Shown: positions 50,731-62,940 of the stretch, piece by piece
How the letters are laid out: every line of letters starts with the position of its first letter
How positions within the stretch are numbered: the first letter of the stretch is position 1
Origin: Mucidula mucida
Taxonomy: Eukaryota > Basidiomycota > Agaricomycetes > Agaricales > Physalacriaceae
DNA: 64,000 nt
Direction of reading: 5' to 3'
Assembly (NCBI GenBank): GCA_015501055.1
Contig: JADNYV010000040.1
Location: 124,001 to 188,000 of the forward strand
Translations under genes and position numbers: made by a program
Notes under the pieces: model-generated
The model's input: only the letters and a program-made list of their open reading frames with translations
Databases searched by the model: none
What the model was told of the DNA's origin: nothing

Positions 50731-53073
50731 ATGTCTGTGCACTCTGACACGAAAGACTCAAAGGGTGCGTCTTCCGGGGACATTGTGGAGGCACACGAGC
50801 ATGACGATTGGAGTGCTGATGAAGAGCGGAAGCTGGTTAGGAAGATGGACTGGCGCTGTATGGTGAGTGTTCGACGCGTTCAAATTCAGTTCAAGATCAT
50901 GTTGACGTTTTGTTGTTGGGTTTAGCCCGCCTTGATTATTGTAAGCACGTCCTAGCGCATCACGATAATTACTGTACTGACAAGTTGAGTCGATCATTAG
51001 CTCTTCATTTTGAACTTCATCGTATGTGCTCTCTGTTGTCATCCTTTTTGCTTACTCTAACCTAAGCACTTTATAGGACGTACGTCCCAGAATACACTTC
51101 ACACTTTCCATCTGCTCAACAAACTGTCTAGCGAGGAAATCTGTCCAACGCCCGTCTCAAAGGTCTCCAAGAAGATCTTCACCTCGATGATACCCAATAC
51201 TCCACCTGCTTGTCCGTCTTATTCGCTGGATACATCTTCGTATGCCTCCCCTCCTTCTACTTATCCTCTCTCGCTAAATGAAAGTTTAGATGCAAATCCC
51301 TTCAAACTTGATCATGAATTCAATCCCGTATCCACGTCTCTTCATGTCGGCAGTGGTCACCCTCTGGGGTGCTGTCTCTGCGTTTACTGCCGTGAGCCTC
51401 CTCAACCCAACCATGGCCCTATCCTTTTCTCATGCATGTCTAGTTATGCCACGACTTCCCTCATCTAGTTGTGTGCCGGTTCTTCTTGGGATTCATCGGT
51501 AGGCCAATCGCTGTGATGACCTTGTATTAATCTCCTAACGTTCTTAGAGGCGGCGTTCTATCCTGCTTCCGTGTACTACCTTTCCCGATGGTACACTCGT
51601 AAAGAAATCGGCCTAAGAATGCTTTGTAAGTGCCCTGTTATCATTCACGTATATGCTTATTCCCTCCTAGCCTTAACGCAGGAAACATGCTGGCCCAAGG
51701 CTCGGCGGTCTTCTTGCTGCCGGTATCCTGAGCGGTATGGAAGGCGCTCGCGGCATCCGAGGCTGGAGATGGGTAAGCCCACTTCTATAGAGTCCTCTTA
51801 GGACTAAGACTCCTCCTTCCAGCTGTTCATCATCGAAGGCAGCATAACCGTTGCATTCGGTTGATTATTCCCTTCATTTTGGCCGACTACCCCACAACGT
51901 AAGCAACGGGCCCGTACGGCGCCCTGGTCTTATTGACTTGTACAGAACCAAATGGCTTACCGAAGGGAACGCATGATCGCCCAAGGCCGTCTCGTCAAGG
52001 ATATCGGTCTCGTGGATAACCCCGACGAGCAAGAAAAGTCGGGATCGGGCGTATGGCATGGTGTGGTCCTCGCGCTTACGGATTCAAAGTTTGGTGTTTG
52101 GCGTAAGTCCCGATTTCCCAGTGGAAAGTGATGACCAATTGATATAGGTTCATGTACTTCTTGTACATCATGGGTCTGTCCTTTGGCCAGTTCTTGCCAA
52201 CGATTACGCAGACGCTCGGGTTCTCGACGACGATCACGCTCTGCTCACGTTCCCTCCTTGGGCGTTTGCGACGCTGTTTGCGCTTGCCAATCATGGCACT
52301 CTGATAGACCGGGGAGAAGTTTTTCCACATCGTGCTCAGCTATTCGTTCGCGCTTCTGGGGTACATTGTCGCATTATCTGGTTTGTTTTTCTCTCTTCCT
52401 ATCAAAGGGACTGTTAACTTAATTGTCCAACCTTCTAGCGAAGACCGTGGCGGGAAAATATATATCTCTCTTCGGCATGTGCATGGGCTTCAGCGGTACG
52501 CCACATTTGATTGAGATGTGCACTGCATTGTTGGCTGACGTAAATCAGGCGGCATCATTCTGCTGGGCTGGATCAGCTCTTCGATCCCTCGCCCGCCCGT
52601 CAAGCGCGCCGCATCAATCGCCTTCGTCAATGCCTTTGCCAACATCGGTCAAGTACGTCGCCTTGCGCTGGCGCTTCATCAATAATAATAACCAATCATG
52701 GTATAGATCCCAACATCGTATCTGTGGCCATCAAATGGGGCTCAAAGTACTGGCAGTCCTTCGTCACCGAGATCTGCCTGCTCGTTCTCAGTTTGTCCAT
52801 CGGACTGGGTGCGTACTAGACCCCTCCCCATTTTACTATCTTATCTTGCTTATCACAGCATATCGCCAATACCTGGTATCGCTAAACAAGAAACTCGAGA
52901 AGGGTCAAACCGAGGCTTTCGAAGCCAACGCGAAAGCGATGGAGCAGAGTGCCGAGTATGTGTTATCTATTATTGAAGTCGCTGCTATGAAGCTGACGTT
53001 CATTCGAAAGTCTTGTCACACCACGCTCCAGGAAGAGAAGGAGATTGTTCATTCTTTCCGCTACTTGTATTAG
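50731..53073 (+). pseudogene. MFS transporter, anion:cation symporter (allantoate/nicotinate) type, frame-broken
   Basis: Twelve-helix plasma-membrane carrier for an organic anion by family. It starts MSVHSDTKDSKGASSGDIVE; the family text is clear: ARLKGLQEDLHLDDTQYS, QIPSNLIMNSIPYPRLF, FYPASVYYLSRWYTRKEIGL, GGLLAAGILSGMEGARGIRG, KWLTERERMIAQGRLVKD, FMYFLYIMGLSFGQFLPTI, GKYISLFGMCMGFSG, SKYWQSFVTEICLLVLSL. The frame breaks at about 51701, 51860, 52089, 52240, 52290, 52307 and 52733. Each break is explained by one missing base relative to the family reading. Either the gene is dead or this stretch of assembly is poor. The last exon ends about 53073, C-terminus uncertain. Confidence 0.75.
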
Positions 53074-53321
53074 ACTATCATTCTTTACAGTCTGGTTCAA
53101 AGTCAGATTTTTGGGGCTTTGATCGACATGTGCATGATTCGAGAGTGATTACAGACGTAGTGTGGCGCATTTCTCAGGCCAGACGTCTGAGCATTACGAA
53201 GATGTCTCCCTGACTTTAACCAGAGCGGGCTCTCATTGGTTCACAATGCACACACATCAGTTTCATTGGGACATCCCAATACATACAGATAAATACGCCA
53301 CATACAGCATACCTCTACACT

Positions 53322-54969
53322 TTATTGTATTGACTTCTTCAACATGGACTGTCTCCCAGGTCCCACGCCGATCCACTCTATCGGTACGTTCAAAAACTTC
53401 TCAATGAACTCAATGTACTTCTTGCAGTTCGCCGGTAGCGCCTCGTATGTGGTTAGCTCAGTAATAGGCGAGTTCCAACCGGGTAGAGTCACGTATTCGA
53501 CGTCAACCTTGGCGAGAAGTTCAAGATCGGCTGGAAAAATTGTTAGAAACCTTGTAAGATGGTAGCAGGAAAGCAGCTGACCTGGGAATCCTTCTAGTTC
53601 TACGCCGTCAACGAAATATTTGACGGCGATTTGTATCTCCTTGAGAGCGTCGAGGATATCGAGCTTAGTAAGATTCAGGCTATCATAGCCGTTGATCAAG
53701 CAAGAATGCTTCATCACGACCAAATCAAGCCAGCCGCAGCGCCTTCGTCTTCCAGTCGTAGTACCATATTCACGACCGACTTCTTGAAGGTGAACACCAA
53801 TGTCCTACATATGATATGAGGAAGTGGTAATATGTAAAGTAAAGTTACTCACGTTCAATTGTTCACTTGGGAATGGTCCACCACCAACGCGCGTAGTGTA
53901 GGCTTTGATAACGCCGATGGAGTAGCCGATGAGTTTCGGTGGAAGCCCGAGACCCGTGCATACGCCACCGATGGTGGTGTTAGATGAAGTCACGAAAGGA
54001 TATGTTCCGTAATCAAGATCCAACATAAGGGCATTCGCTCCTTCTACAAGAACGCGCTTCCCAGATGCAATGGACTTGTGAAGGTACACCACACTGTCAA
54101 TCACATAGGGCTTCAAACGAGCAGCGAGCGTCTAAAAACGAATGTGAAATACAAAACTCGACACGTCCGCGCAACGTACCTTGTATCGCTTAATTTCACC
54201 CTCAGTATCGTACTCAAAGTGTCCGTACCTCTTGAAGCGTCCTTCAACAAGCTTGCGGAATTTCGCAGCAAAGGTGTCTTCGTCAAAGAGGTGATGAACA
54301 CGGAGACCAGACCGGGAGGCCTTGCCGGAATAAGCCGGGCCAATGCCTTTCTTTGTAGTCCCAATGCTGCCCCGAAATAAGAGACGCGCAAGAAAACATG
54401 TATGAAATCTGCATACCTTGAATTACCTAGTTCAACCTCTTTGAGGCCGTCAACAATCTGGTGAAAGTCGAAGACGAGGTGGGCCCTATCGGAAATAAAA
54501 AGACGGTTGGTGCAGTCGAGACCTATTATACATCAGCAAACGAGATACGACTCGCGGGTGTTATTCAACCTTGCGCCTCAAGAGCATCGAGCTCTGTGAA
54601 AAAGGAGGGTACATGTACCACGACCCCAGATCCAATAAGACCGACACACTTGGGGTTCACCAGGCCTACGATGACACTAAGATCGTCGCTTCGAACAGTC
54701 GAATTCTGCGACTCACCGCTAGGAAGCAAATGGAAGGCAAACGTCGTCGGGACCTTCTCCGGCCCCATCGGGACGACGATAGTATGTCCAGCATTGTTTC
54801 CCCCGGCGCTGCGGGCACAGATATCAGCGTCCGCAGCTAGGATGTCGACCAGTTTGCCTTTGCCCTCGTCGCCCCACTGAGAGCCCAGCACGACCGTGAC
54901 TAGAGGAAGCAAGGTCAACAATTCACATCGGGGTCAATCGGAAGAAATGGGCGCACCTCCCATGGTCAT
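53322..54969 (-). CDS. ADE12: Adenylosuccinate synthetase
   Basis: Makes adenylosuccinate from IMP, Asp and GTP in AMP synthesis; cytosolic. After a very short first exon (MTMG) the protein gives [20 protein letters not shown] with the catalytic Asp and phosphate loop, then [17 protein letters not shown] with the catalytic His. It continues [40 protein letters not shown] and [19 protein letters not shown], then [16 protein letters not shown]. The end [17 protein letters not shown] is near the family C-terminus. At least six introns. The ATG at 54969 is chosen because its exon joins in frame; the ATG at 54963 would also work. All exons read without breaks. Confidence 0.94.
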
Positions 54970-55207
54970 GCGAGATCAGTGCCAGTCCTTGTAGTACACC
55001 AATGAGTTTAGGTTAGCGCGTTGTGGTGGTGGTTGGAAGCGAGTTGCCATATTGATCGGCCGTTGGCGTCAGGCATATGGCTTGGGGGCGTCGGCCGAAT
55101 CAGGTCAAGGCATATCAGTTGGAGATCAGTATAGTATCTACAAATGCTGAGTTGAGGGGGTATTATTATATTCTATACAATGACCAAAATACATTAGCTA
55201 CCTTGGC

Positions 55208-56739
55208 TCAAGTCCGACCCAACAGCGTCCTAATCTCCTCCCAACTTATCCGCTCTCTCTCCTTCCCTAACTCCTGTCCCTTTCTAACCTCCTCAGCATC
55301 CACCTTCTTCCAATCTTCATAACTCAAGACATTTGTCCCAGCTTCTACGATCTCAGTAGGAGGCATATCCACATCCAACGATCCGCCATTCAAACTCTCG
55401 AGTCCATCCGAAAGGTCCGACAAGATCGTATCCGCCACTCCATACGAGTCCATCATCGTAGCCGCCAGTACGCCTTTCGCACCCATCGCCGCCCACCCCG
55501 ACGCATACACCCTCCCCGCGATAGCGGAGTCGGGAGGCAACGTAACACGCCCCGCCACTGTTTGGATATGGCGAAGGTCCTCGTCATAGTACGGAGAGCT
55601 AGGATCGCCCTGGAACCCTAACGACGGGATAACAAGATCAGTCTGCAGAGTCGACGTCTCGCCCGTAGGCGTGACCCGCGTTGAAGAGGTCGGCGCCGTA
55701 TGCCCCAGTGTCATGACCATTCCCGTCGGCCCACTAGACAGATTCAACGGCATACGGTAGAAGTCTAGAGACCATGTCTTCGAAGTAGTCCCATACGCAT
55801 TCTTCGGTCCTTTTTTGAGTAGCTCAATACTCCGCGCGTGTGGCCTCGACACCTCTTGGCCTTCCCCAGGCACAAGCAATTCACCTGGTATCGGCACCAT
55901 GGAAGCAGTCGGGAGATTCATCATCTCCCGTAACTCCTTCGTGGTGAACGCAGCCTCAAACGGACCTCGACGAGCGAGGATAGAGACGTGCTCGACCGTA
56001 GACCGCTCGAGAACGGCAAGAACATCCGCCGGAACGTCATATGCTCGAAGGACATCCGGAGGGGTCAGTAGCATTCGGGCAACGTCCAACGCTACATTTC
56101 CGTTTCCTATAATCGTCACATGTTTGACAGAATCGAGCGGTGGGGGAGGAGCATTGGATGGATGCTGTGTGTACCAATGGACGACATTTAGAGCCGGTAT
56201 GCAGTTTGTAGATGGAGGCAAGGCCGGATGGAGAACAGGAAGAGGACATCCCGACGCGAAGAGGAGATGGCTGTAATTGTCGTATAACGAGGACAGCGGG
56301 AGCTGTACATTTTGAGCAAAAGCCTTGCGCGGTGTATCGCGATACACATTAACATTTCCGAAAAATCGAAAACGCGGGTCCAATGCGACTTGATCAAATT
56401 TGTGGGTGCAGTTCTGGTGTTCACCATTGTAAGATACTCTCAAGAAGCAAGAATATAACCTACTTTGACTTCCGGGTGGTCCGGGGCAACGCCGTATCTA
56501 ACTAGTCCATGAGGTGCCCAGAGACGGTCGAAAACATGGATGGACGTTGGTCTGTCCTTGGGAAGGCGAGATAGTAGACGCGACGCGACATAGAATGAGG
56601 ATGCCCCTCCTCCAACTATAGCCAGCTTCATTTCTGCAGAGGAGGAGTCAGTTAAATATGCATTATTAATGGGCACATCCAGCACAGGTGATCGTAAGAG
56701 ATGAGCAAGAAAGCATCGAGTCACGAGGGACAATTCCAC
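55208..56739 (-). CDS. ARH1: NADPH:adrenodoxin oxidoreductase (ferredoxin reductase)
   Basis: Mitochondrial flavoprotein that passes electrons from NADPH to the ferredoxin Yah1 for iron-sulphur cluster and heme A synthesis. FAD motif KLAIVGGGASSFYVASRLLS, then LVRYGVAPDHPEVK. The NADPH motif is VTIIGNGNVALDVARMLLTP, with SILARRGPFEAAFTTKELRE next. The C-terminal FAD contact is YASGWAAMGAKGVLAATMMD. The ATG at 56739 adds MELSLVTRCFLAHLLRSPVL, a good presequence; starting at MKLAIVGGG would lose targeting. One clear intron near 56425-56470. It ends EEIRTLLGRT. Confidence 0.93.
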
Positions 56740-56910
56740 GTTCCGTTTCCATTTTGTTTAATACAGTTGATACGGTACGGTACATGCAACAATGCGAGCA
56801 AACCCTTGAATTACATATACAATTTCCAGTGCAAAAGCGAGACGAGATATGAAGCTGCAATACAGTAAAGCGATTTCAGAGCGTGCGGAGCAAGTCAAAA
56901 GCAAACAGGT

Positions 56911-57803
56911 CTAATCCACCCTGAGAATCGGAGCCAGTTCCCTCAAAGACGCAATACTCCTCGAACGTTTGAGATACCAGGCAAAGTTCTTCTTGCGGCG
57001 CGGATAGTAAGGATCCGGTTGGGAGTTCTTGAGTCGGTCTCTAAGTATGCGGCTAACGGCGCCATAGTGATGCTACAAAACATTAGATCTCAGAACGGAG
57101 GTGGTCGAACGCGATACGAACGAGCTCCCAATAGAAAGCATCCCAGTTCCACATTTCGTTCAGATAGGCCTTTGAGCTGTAGCTAGACGATTCCGAGAAC
57201 TCGTATGCCTTGCGATGGTCGATGTATGCGCGCCAGTCGCACCATTCCATGAACGACTGTTCATCATCCAAAGGCGATTTGAGGGCTGCCCAAGACTCCC
57301 GGCTCTGGCTTGCCGTTAAGTCGGCGAGGAACGGAAACGAGTGAGACATCGTACGCGGGAACATTCTCCAGGGGAAAGCTCGCTCTGCGTCTCGCTAACG
57401 CGCCTGTCGCGCGCAGACATCTCCAAGGTGTATTCGAGTCCGTACCACTCCTGATCTTCGTCCGGCGTCTACGCGAAAAAGAGTGAAAACACGGCCTATG
57501 AATCAACTCGATTCGTACCCCAGGACGCTCCGGCAGTTTCCCAATCGAGTTCATAGACAACGCAGGCGTCAGCGGTGGCGTATCGTCCTCGACCTCTGCC
57601 TCTGCTGTCTCCCAGACCAGATCTTCCTCAATAAACCGACTCTGCAAAGTATCCAGCGGTATGTCATCCCGAGTAACGTGTCCAGAGGTGATCCTGCTCT
57701 CTTTACCGTCTTCAAAAAAAGATCCAAGCAGAGGAACGTTGCGCCAATGCCAAAATTGCGTCGTCCCGTCCGCGTCCATGACAGGAGGAAACACGTTGGT
57801 CAC
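56911..57803 (-). CDS. Unknown protein, Agaricomycete type
   Basis: Unknown function. It starts MTNVFPPVMDADGTTQFWHW. It includes ESRITSGHVTRDDIPLDTLQ, an acidic part, DQEWYGLEYTLEMSARDRR, then after an intron (about 57319-57368) ESWAALKSPLDDEQSFMEWC and WRAYIDHRKAYEFS. The end is basic: RRKKNFAWYLKRSRSIASLR with stop at 56911. The EWYGLEYTLE..ESWA arrangement recalls a family of uncharacterised Agaricomycete proteins seen in many genomes; I cannot name it. Trp- and Tyr-rich, no membrane segment. Confidence 0.65.
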
Positions 57804-57922
57804 ACGTCAGGTGATGCTGCGTTGTCACACTATCAACAAAGTGTGGCGTGTTCAAAGGTTCACAGGCTTGCCTAATGGTCATAAAATAGAGGCAAGTTAT
57901 GGAAAGAAGGCAGTATATGCGA

Positions 57923-59456
57923 CTACATCCTACTCGGTCGAGTTTCCGATTTCAGAATACTGATAGCTTGCCCAACAGCCTCTCGCACGCGCTGCGTCTG
58001 CGCCTCGCCGTCATCGCCATCGCAAACATCCCACATGACGTTCAGCAACGTAGTTAGACTTGTTGACCGCCGAGAATCGCTGGGGGTATTGGCATTTGGG
58101 GCAGGAAAGAATTCGAAGAACATAGTTGGTCGAAACCCATCCGGTTCTAAAGATAAACGACGCAAGATTTCAGTGGCTTCATGGACAGCACTATAAGACA
58201 TTTCCGGGCGGACTAGCCCTTTGCGGTATACAGAGAATCCGGAGGGCGCAAGGTCATCCTAAAAGCAGGCGACGAATCGTATCGAACTTTTCAAACGATG
58301 AGAGGAGGGTAACATACCTGCATCGTGTTTGCTTCCTGGTATGACATCTCCCGAGTTTCATCTGCGAGAGAATCTAAACAAGGTGAGCATCTAGCGTCTT
58401 TAAACGATCTATCCCTCACTGAGTTTTAGAAAATCCTGATAAACCAGTCGACCTTCATGTTCACTGCCATTGTAGAACAGGAAAACGCGTATAACGGGCT
58501 GCAAATGAGGTGAGATCATAGAATAAAGTCAAGGACATCGGAGATTAATTGACCTTAGCCTCATCGATAGATATAACCTGTATCATTCCTTCAGCAGCGG
58601 AAGGTCCTGCATTCCACCATTGATCAGTGATTTCAGTCAAGAATCGCATCTCTGCGAACGGCAATAGCAGCATTCCAGCGTATACAGTATGGCGCTGAGG
58701 GTACAACCTCAACGAAAATGCCGTGCAAACACCGATTTTGGGTCCCAACACACGAAGTTTAGAGAACATGTCCGGATTCTCGGTTTTGCTCGCGGTCATA
58801 ACAGTGCCATCATGCGTGACGACGGTAGCCTACAACCTGGGTTAATGAACCACGGCGAATTATGTATAGCAAGACTGTACCTCAACGACCGAGTCCGTCG
58901 AGAGACCATGGGCCGGAGTCTGCCAGCCATAACCACCAACTAGGATCAGACTGTCGCATCATTTCAAGCGCGATTGCTTCCTCATATCTTATACGTACCC
59001 CCCGATCCCTATCTGTGAACAATTTAGCAAATCATTAAGATTACACATAGCACTCACTTGTCGAAACGTACCTCCCACAGCAGCAAGGCCGTATCCCGAA
59101 CAGCATTCATCGATGACACCACTCCGCGTGCCGCCACCGACATGCGCCACCATACGCTCCGGATCGACGCATACTTGGTTCATATACCGCGATACATCAA
59201 TCACCACGCCTCCGTCACTAGAGGAAGCACCATTGGGACTGTGCCCGCCGCCGCAGACTACCCAATGAAGGGCCTCTGTACGGGTATGATTGATAGCGAG
59301 AACAACGTCCTCTGCATCTTTCACGAATGCTACAACTTTGGCACGTCTCTCTGACGAAACTGCCCATCTGGAAATTGCGCTGCAGTAGTCCGGGTGTGAG
59401 GGAGTGATCCAGTCTCCTTTGAATCCTACAGGCACTAACGGGGCAGAGGAAGTCAT
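57923..59456 (-). CDS. FAD-linked oxidoreductase (PCMH/BBE type)
   Basis: Flavoprotein oxidase or dehydrogenase with a VAO-type FAD domain; substrate unknown (sugars, alcohols or secondary metabolites in this family). Seen: AINHTRTEALHWVVCGGGHS with the His that usually carries covalent FAD, DGGVVIDVSRYMNQVCVDPE, HVGGGTRSGVIDECCSGYGL, GYGWQTPAHGLSTDSVVEA, then VTHDGTVMTASKTENPDMF. The substrate half follows with LRLYPQRHTVYAGMLLLPFA. Start MTSSAPLVPVGFKGDW at 59456, no signal peptide, so intracellular. It ends ILKSETRPSRM; the BBE tail motif is not obvious. Introns at about 59000-59075, 58830-58880, 58500-58560 and 58260-58390. Confidence 0.85.
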
Positions 59457-60100
59457 TGTTGATAAATGTGAGCTGGTGAGGTTCGGGTTGGTTGTGTGCA
59501 GTACAACCAAGCTGGCGGGGCAGGAGGAAGAGTCGGCTTGCCGGACCGGTCCCGAGGTGCGCTCTCTCGTTGCTCTCTTTATCGCCCGCAGAAGAGACGC
59601 GCGTTATCTAAAAACCGTCTTCATGTTGACGCGTCTCTACTGCCTCAGAACTGGTGGCTCGCTATCTACTTCTAATCATCCGTATCGGAAGAACCAGCAG
59701 ACTCGAAGAGCCTTCTACTTATCTTGACAAAATCCCCAACGCCTTCAATGGCCTTGAGGGCGGCTAGTAAAGCAAGAGAAAGATTCGCCGAGAAGGCGCA
59801 GCCTCCCATGGGATAAATCATCTCTCTGGGCTGAACGTGCTACTTACCTGCTCAGTTCTCTCCCGCCGCTGACCTTCTGCGGTGAGTATTTTGAATGGAA
59901 AGCCCGCAACGTTCAAGAAAATCTGATGCACACTCTTCGATATAGGCTTCTGCGGCGAATCAAGAGACCCGAGCGTCTATAAATCAACAAATCTCAAGTT
60001 GAACCTTGATAATCATTCAGGAAGACATTGACATGTCAGTTCCCAGCATCAGATTCATTATAAGAAGACCCTCGGTCCGCCTGAGGTGTTATTCCCCTGC
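59457..60100. other. Divergent promoter region, no gene seen
   Basis: Between the flavin oxidoreductase and the metallo-hydrolase. An ATG at 60033 opens a different frame that may be an upstream frame on the metallo-hydrolase messenger. Nothing else is recognisable. Confidence 0.4.
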
Positions 60101-61408
60101 ATGGCTACAGCCTTCGACCTTGGTGTACCCGTGTCAGACGCGACCGTCGTCGTCAAAGCCATCAACGTTGGCGGAGACGAAACGTTCTCGCCTGCCTCCT
60201 TCTTCTTCGAACCCGTACTCAAGGGGTACGAGGGCGCCTACGGCCCGATTTATTCATTCCTCATCGAGCACCCCACGAAGGGCAAGATCCTCTTCGACCT
60301 CGGCTATCGCGTAGATGAAGAAAACTTTGCACCGGCGGTCAAGGGCCTCCTTGCCCTGTGGGCGTCGATGGGTCCTTATAAAATGCAGGTGAATGGCGAT
60401 GTCGCGAGCAGACTGAAGGATGGTGGGGTGGATCTGGCCAGTATTGATGCAGTCATTTGGAGGTATGTCGATGGGGTTTGTGTGGCATGATACTAGGTGG
60501 CTAATGTATGATCAGCCATTCGCATTTAGATCATACGGGTACATGTCCCTTTTGCGCGGTAAATACCTGTGTCTGATGAGTTCGAACTTGAAGGCGACAT
60601 GTCAACATTGCCGCCCACGACAGATCTCATCGTTGGTGCTGGCACGGATCTGCGAACTTATCCAGAGTATCCCGACGCGACGCTAGTAGACAGTGATATC
60701 GCGTGAGTACGTCCAATTCCAGAGGTAACATCTAACAAGGTATTGCGTCAGCGGCCGAAAGATCATCGTTCTTTCATTCTCAGATAGCACTATCTGCATC
60801 GCTGGTCTGTCTGTCCATCGACTACTTCGACGACGGCAGTGTGTACATTCTTGACACGCCTGGGGTACGCGTTTTCAATATTTAATTACACGAGTCTGAC
60901 CATTGTATTATGGTAGCACCTTCCTGGACACATCTCAGTCCTCGCGCGCGTGACGCCGACGACATTCGTGCTACTCGGCGGGGACTGTTGCCATCACCCG
61001 GGAGCTCTGCGTCCTACGCCTAACCTCCATGCCCAATGTCCTTGTCCTGGACACATCACCGAGAGCGCCAAAGCGGCCATCTCCCCCACCCATTTCCCAC
61101 CAGCGGATGCCAACTCCCAGTTCGATGTTATAGGACGTGATACACCGATGCTCGAGCTACCGAAGGGGCTTTCTGTGTATGCGGACGTGAAGTTGGCAAA
61201 GACAACGCTGGATCATGTGGCCAAATTGGATGCATGCACGGATGTTTTGTTCTTGATGGCCCATGATAGCACTCTGCCTGGAGTTATTGAAGAGTTTCCG
61301 GCGGACTTGAACGATTGGCAGAGGAGGGGCTACAAAGACAGGTTGACCTGGGCGTTTTTGGAGCCGACCAGCCGTGCGTTTAGGTTCGCGGAGAAGAAGC
61401 CTGCTTGA
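60101..61408 (+). CDS. Metallo-beta-lactamase-fold hydrolase
   Basis: Probable Zn-dependent lactonase or esterase of the MBL superfamily, as in many fungal catabolic and secondary-metabolism clusters. It starts MATAFDLGVPVSDATVVVKA. The motif HSHLDH forms across an intron (about 60463-60516: IW to SHSHLDHTGTCPFC). Then DLIVGAGTDLRTYPEYPDA, YFDDGSVYILDTPGHLPGHI (third His) and FVLLGGDCCHHPGALRPTP (metal Asp and His). It ends FRFAEKKPA. Between GRKIIVLSFS and SIDYFDDG one base seems to be missing near 60780. No signal peptide. Confidence 0.83.
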
Positions 61409-61763
61409 ACGAGCTTACATGGATAGCTCGCTTTTGTACATTAGATCAAAGGATGAATTTATTTCAAGGCTGGACAACTTCTCTTAGCGATTGGTGACTG
61501 GTGCGGTCATACCGAGGGAAAACGGACGTGACGATAGCGCGTTTGCTTGTTAAATATGTTTATGAATTGGTAAGTTCGTCATAATACAAGCGCAGATATT
61601 GAAAACATATGTGGGTATATCTTCATAAGAAGATGTGTTACTCGCTCTTTCTCTTTATACACGCTTATTCCCCGAACGTTCAAATCTGAGGAACATACAT
61701 TAGTACGACGTGGGATATTGACAATGAAGGCACTAACCACAACTAATTTGACTCGGCGTCTGA
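61409..61763. other. Convergent 3' region
   Basis: 3' flanks of the hydrolase and of small gene 1. The stretch 61620-61740 resembles 62470-62620 downstream of small gene 2, so it belongs to the duplicated unit. Confidence 0.5.
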
Positions 61764-61982
61764 TTATAAGACGACTACAAAAGCGTCGTTTATCGACACC
61801 TCTGGTTCGATGCGTGCCAGATCTCTTGTAAAGTCGATGATGTGGTACTGAGCACGCAAGTTCAGTGAGGCTTTCCTCTTCTGAATCGGGCGTCTCTCGC
61901 CGGCGGCCTCGCGTGCTACGCTCTTGTTGGAGCGCAGCTTGAGAGCACGGATGCGAAGGGTGATGTTGAGAGGTGAGAACAT
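61764..61982 (-). CDS. Small protein 1 of a tandem pair
   Basis: 72 residues, MFSPLNITLRIRALKLRS at the start, then GERRPIQKRKASLNLRAQYH and the end INDAFVVVL. Family unknown. The pair differs by substitutions and one in-frame 3-base indel, with the middle block conserved, which suggests that the frame is translated. No signal peptide; basic centre, hydrophobic end. A TATA-like TATAAAG lies about 86 bp upstream (62068-62074, minus strand). Confidence 0.6.
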   Translation of the reverse strand: MFSPLNITLRIRALKLRSNKSVAREAAGERRPIQKRKASLNLRAQYHIIDFTRDLARIEPEVSINDAFVVVL

Positions 61983-62067
61983 CGTAATAGCGAGGTGTAG
62001 ATGATCGGCAATAATTAGACTCTTGGCAGGAGCGCGATTGTCGTTCTACCAGGCCAAAAATGTGCTC

Positions 62068-62172
62068 TTTATAGAGGAAGACTGTATGCCTTGCGCGTCA
62101 TAGGAGGAGTTTGCTTGCGAACTGTCTTTCTTTTCGCAGACAGTCTGAGTCCAGGTCCTCTATGACGCATGA
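62068..62172 (-). promoter_or_regulatory. Promoter of small gene 1: TATA box, inverted TGACGC sites, hairpin
   Basis: TATAAAG (minus strand, 62068-62074), GCGTCATAGG at 62095-62104 and its mirror TATGACGCATGA at 62161-62172. Between them is a hairpin ACTGTCT / AGACAGT (62121-62127 and 62138-62144). All are kept in copy 2 while the sequence between changes. TGACGC resembles half of a CRE/bZIP site. Confidence 0.6.
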
Positions 62173-62647
62173 TACGAGATGTCTTCGTACGAGTCGATCG
62201 CAGGGACCGGCGAGAACAAGGTCCGAGTCCAGATGCTGTGTCGCCCGCTTGCTCACTCCATCGTGGCCTGGGACCACCATCTAGCATTTTGAGCAATCGT
62301 TCACACAAATTGTTATTGCCACATGGCCGGTCGGACAATTTACGTGGTGAACCCCCTCCATGCACCGCTGGAAGAAATATCGACGTGAACAAGGCTAGAC
62401 GTTTGCGTTAACTTTCAAATTTAGATTGGTTGTACAAGCGGCAAACAAGTGGTAATTTGGAAACAAATGGGTATAATATTCTCACAAAGATGGCGCGTTT
62501 CCTCTCGCTCTTTCTCTTTTTCTCTTTGAGCGCTTGATCAAACAGAACGCTCTGGTGGACAATGTTCAGATATGTGAAACATCCATCAATACAACGTCGG
62601 CTATCGACAATGAACATCAATAACAAATGATTCGACTCGGAACCTAA
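62173..62647. other. Spacer between the two small genes
   Basis: Upstream flank of gene 1 and 3' flank of gene 2. The minus-strand frame at 62408-62626 lies in the 3' flank of gene 2 and has no counterpart downstream of gene 1, so I do not call it. Confidence 0.4.
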
Positions 62648-62863
62648 TCATAGAACGACCACATATACGTCGTTTATCGTCACGTCAGATTCGATGCGTG
62701 CCACATTTCTTTTAGAGTCGATGATGTGGTACTGGGCACGCAAGTCCAGCGAGGCTTTCCTCTTCTGAATTGGGCGTCTCTCGCCGGCAGCTTCGCATAC
62801 GCTCTTGTGAGAGCGCAGCTTGTGAGCGCCGGTGTGGAAGTTGATGTTGAAAGGTGAGAACAT
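62648..62863 (-). CDS. Small protein 2 of a tandem pair
   Basis: 71 residues: MFSPFNINFHTGAHKLRSH, then GERRPIQKRKASLDLRAQYH and the end INDVYVVVL. Paralogue of the gene at 61764-61982, same strand, about 880 bp away. The block EAAGERRPIQKRKASL is identical in both. TATAAAG lies about 78 bp upstream. Family unknown. Confidence 0.6.
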   Translation of the reverse strand: MFSPFNINFHTGAHKLRSHKSVCEAAGERRPIQKRKASLDLRAQYHIIDSKRNVARIESDVTINDVYVVVL

Positions 62864-62940
62864 AGCGAAGTGTAGATGATCGACGGGATTGACTTTGGGT
62901 AAGGGCTCGGATGTTGCTTCGCCAGTTCAGAAATGTGCTC

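Noticed and set aside
62408..62626. Third small gene in the tandem region
   Set aside because: The frame is not kept in the paralogous 3' flank of copy 1.
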